Position numbers and translations under genes: made by a program
The notes under the pieces: generated by a model
Database searches by the model: none
What the model saw: only the letters and a program-made list of their open reading frames with translations
Told to the model about the DNA's origin: nothing
Part shown: piece after piece, positions 62,150-64,000 of the stretch
How positions within the stretch are numbered: the first letter of the stretch is position 1
Layout: each line of letters starts with the position of its first letter
NCBI RefSeq assembly: GCF_040611135.1
Contig: NZ_JBEXNL010000006.1
Span: 1 to 64,000, forward strand
Direction: 5' to 3'
DNA from: Tsukamurella sp040611135
GTDB taxonomy: Bacteria; Actinomycetota; Actinomycetes; Mycobacteriales; Mycobacteriaceae
DNA: 64,000 nt

Positions 62150-64000
<1,851 letters not shown>

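Overview
The window is high-GC actinobacterial DNA. A mycobacterial-type integration host factor (mihF), LGFP-repeat protein, WhiA and Lsr2-type domains, and a backbone order that (from memory) matches in reverse the Mycobacterium tuberculosis stretch carB-pyrF-mihF-gmk-rpoZ-coaBC-metK-priA ... fmt-rsmB-rpe-ribD-ribE-ribAB-ribH ... uvrC-rapZ-yvcK-whiA ... gap-pgk-tpiA-secG, point to a mycolic-acid bacterium of the order Mycobacteriales. Tsukamurella or a close relative is my best guess; the genus is inference. No tRNA, rRNA, CRISPR array or intact insertion sequence was seen.

Layout. 1-0.9 kb: tail of a probable 13E12/DUF222-HNH gene and a small epoxide-hydrolase-like gene. 0.9-7.5 kb: glycolytic operon gap-pgk-tpiA-secG, then whiA, yvcK and rapZ. 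7.5-14.8 kb: secreted D,D-carboxypeptidase, lipoprotein gamma-glutamyltransferase, an Fe3+-type ABC importer behind an IdeR-like box, and an ion transporter. 14.8-16.9 kb: uvrC behind a leaderless DNA-damage-type promoter. 16.9-33.8 kb: an accessory island lying where backbone genes uvrC and ribH are close together in mycobacteria. It holds a protein with three Ros-type zinc fingers, an acyl-CoA ligase, an EVE-HNH nuclease next to a PD-(D/E)xK-DUF2075 nuclease-helicase, a NADAR protein behind a damage-type promoter, a zeta-type toxin with a ribbon-helix-helix antitoxin, a peptide transporter, a GMC oxidoreductase/aldehyde dehydrogenase pair, and an ERCC4-Lsr2 fusion. 33.8-38.6 kb: riboflavin operon with FMN riboswitch and two different lumazine synthases, plus rpe. 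38.7-40.8 kb: LGFP protein and a DUF559-like gene flanked by two copies of a palindromic repeat. 40.8-43.6 kb: rsmB-fmt-def. 43.7-53.6 kb: esterase lipoprotein, NADP glutamate dehydrogenase, Lrp regulator with a branched-chain oxoacid dehydrogenase operon, neutral ceramidase, SnoaL-like/TetR pair. 53.6-64 kb: priA, metK, coaBC, rpoZ, gmk, mihF, K+/H+ antiporter pair, pyrF and the C-terminal half of carB.

How the parts work together. The backbone supplies central metabolism, cofactors (FMN/FAD, CoA, SAM), translation initiation/maturation (fmt, def) and DNA repair. The most promising new biology is in the 17-34 kb island: adjacent nuclease systems with features of phage defence, and promoters matching the RecA-independent (PafBC-type) DNA-damage motif in front of uvrC, the NADAR operon and a dead 5' gene fragment. 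These are sequence-based inferences; none has been tested by search or experiment here.
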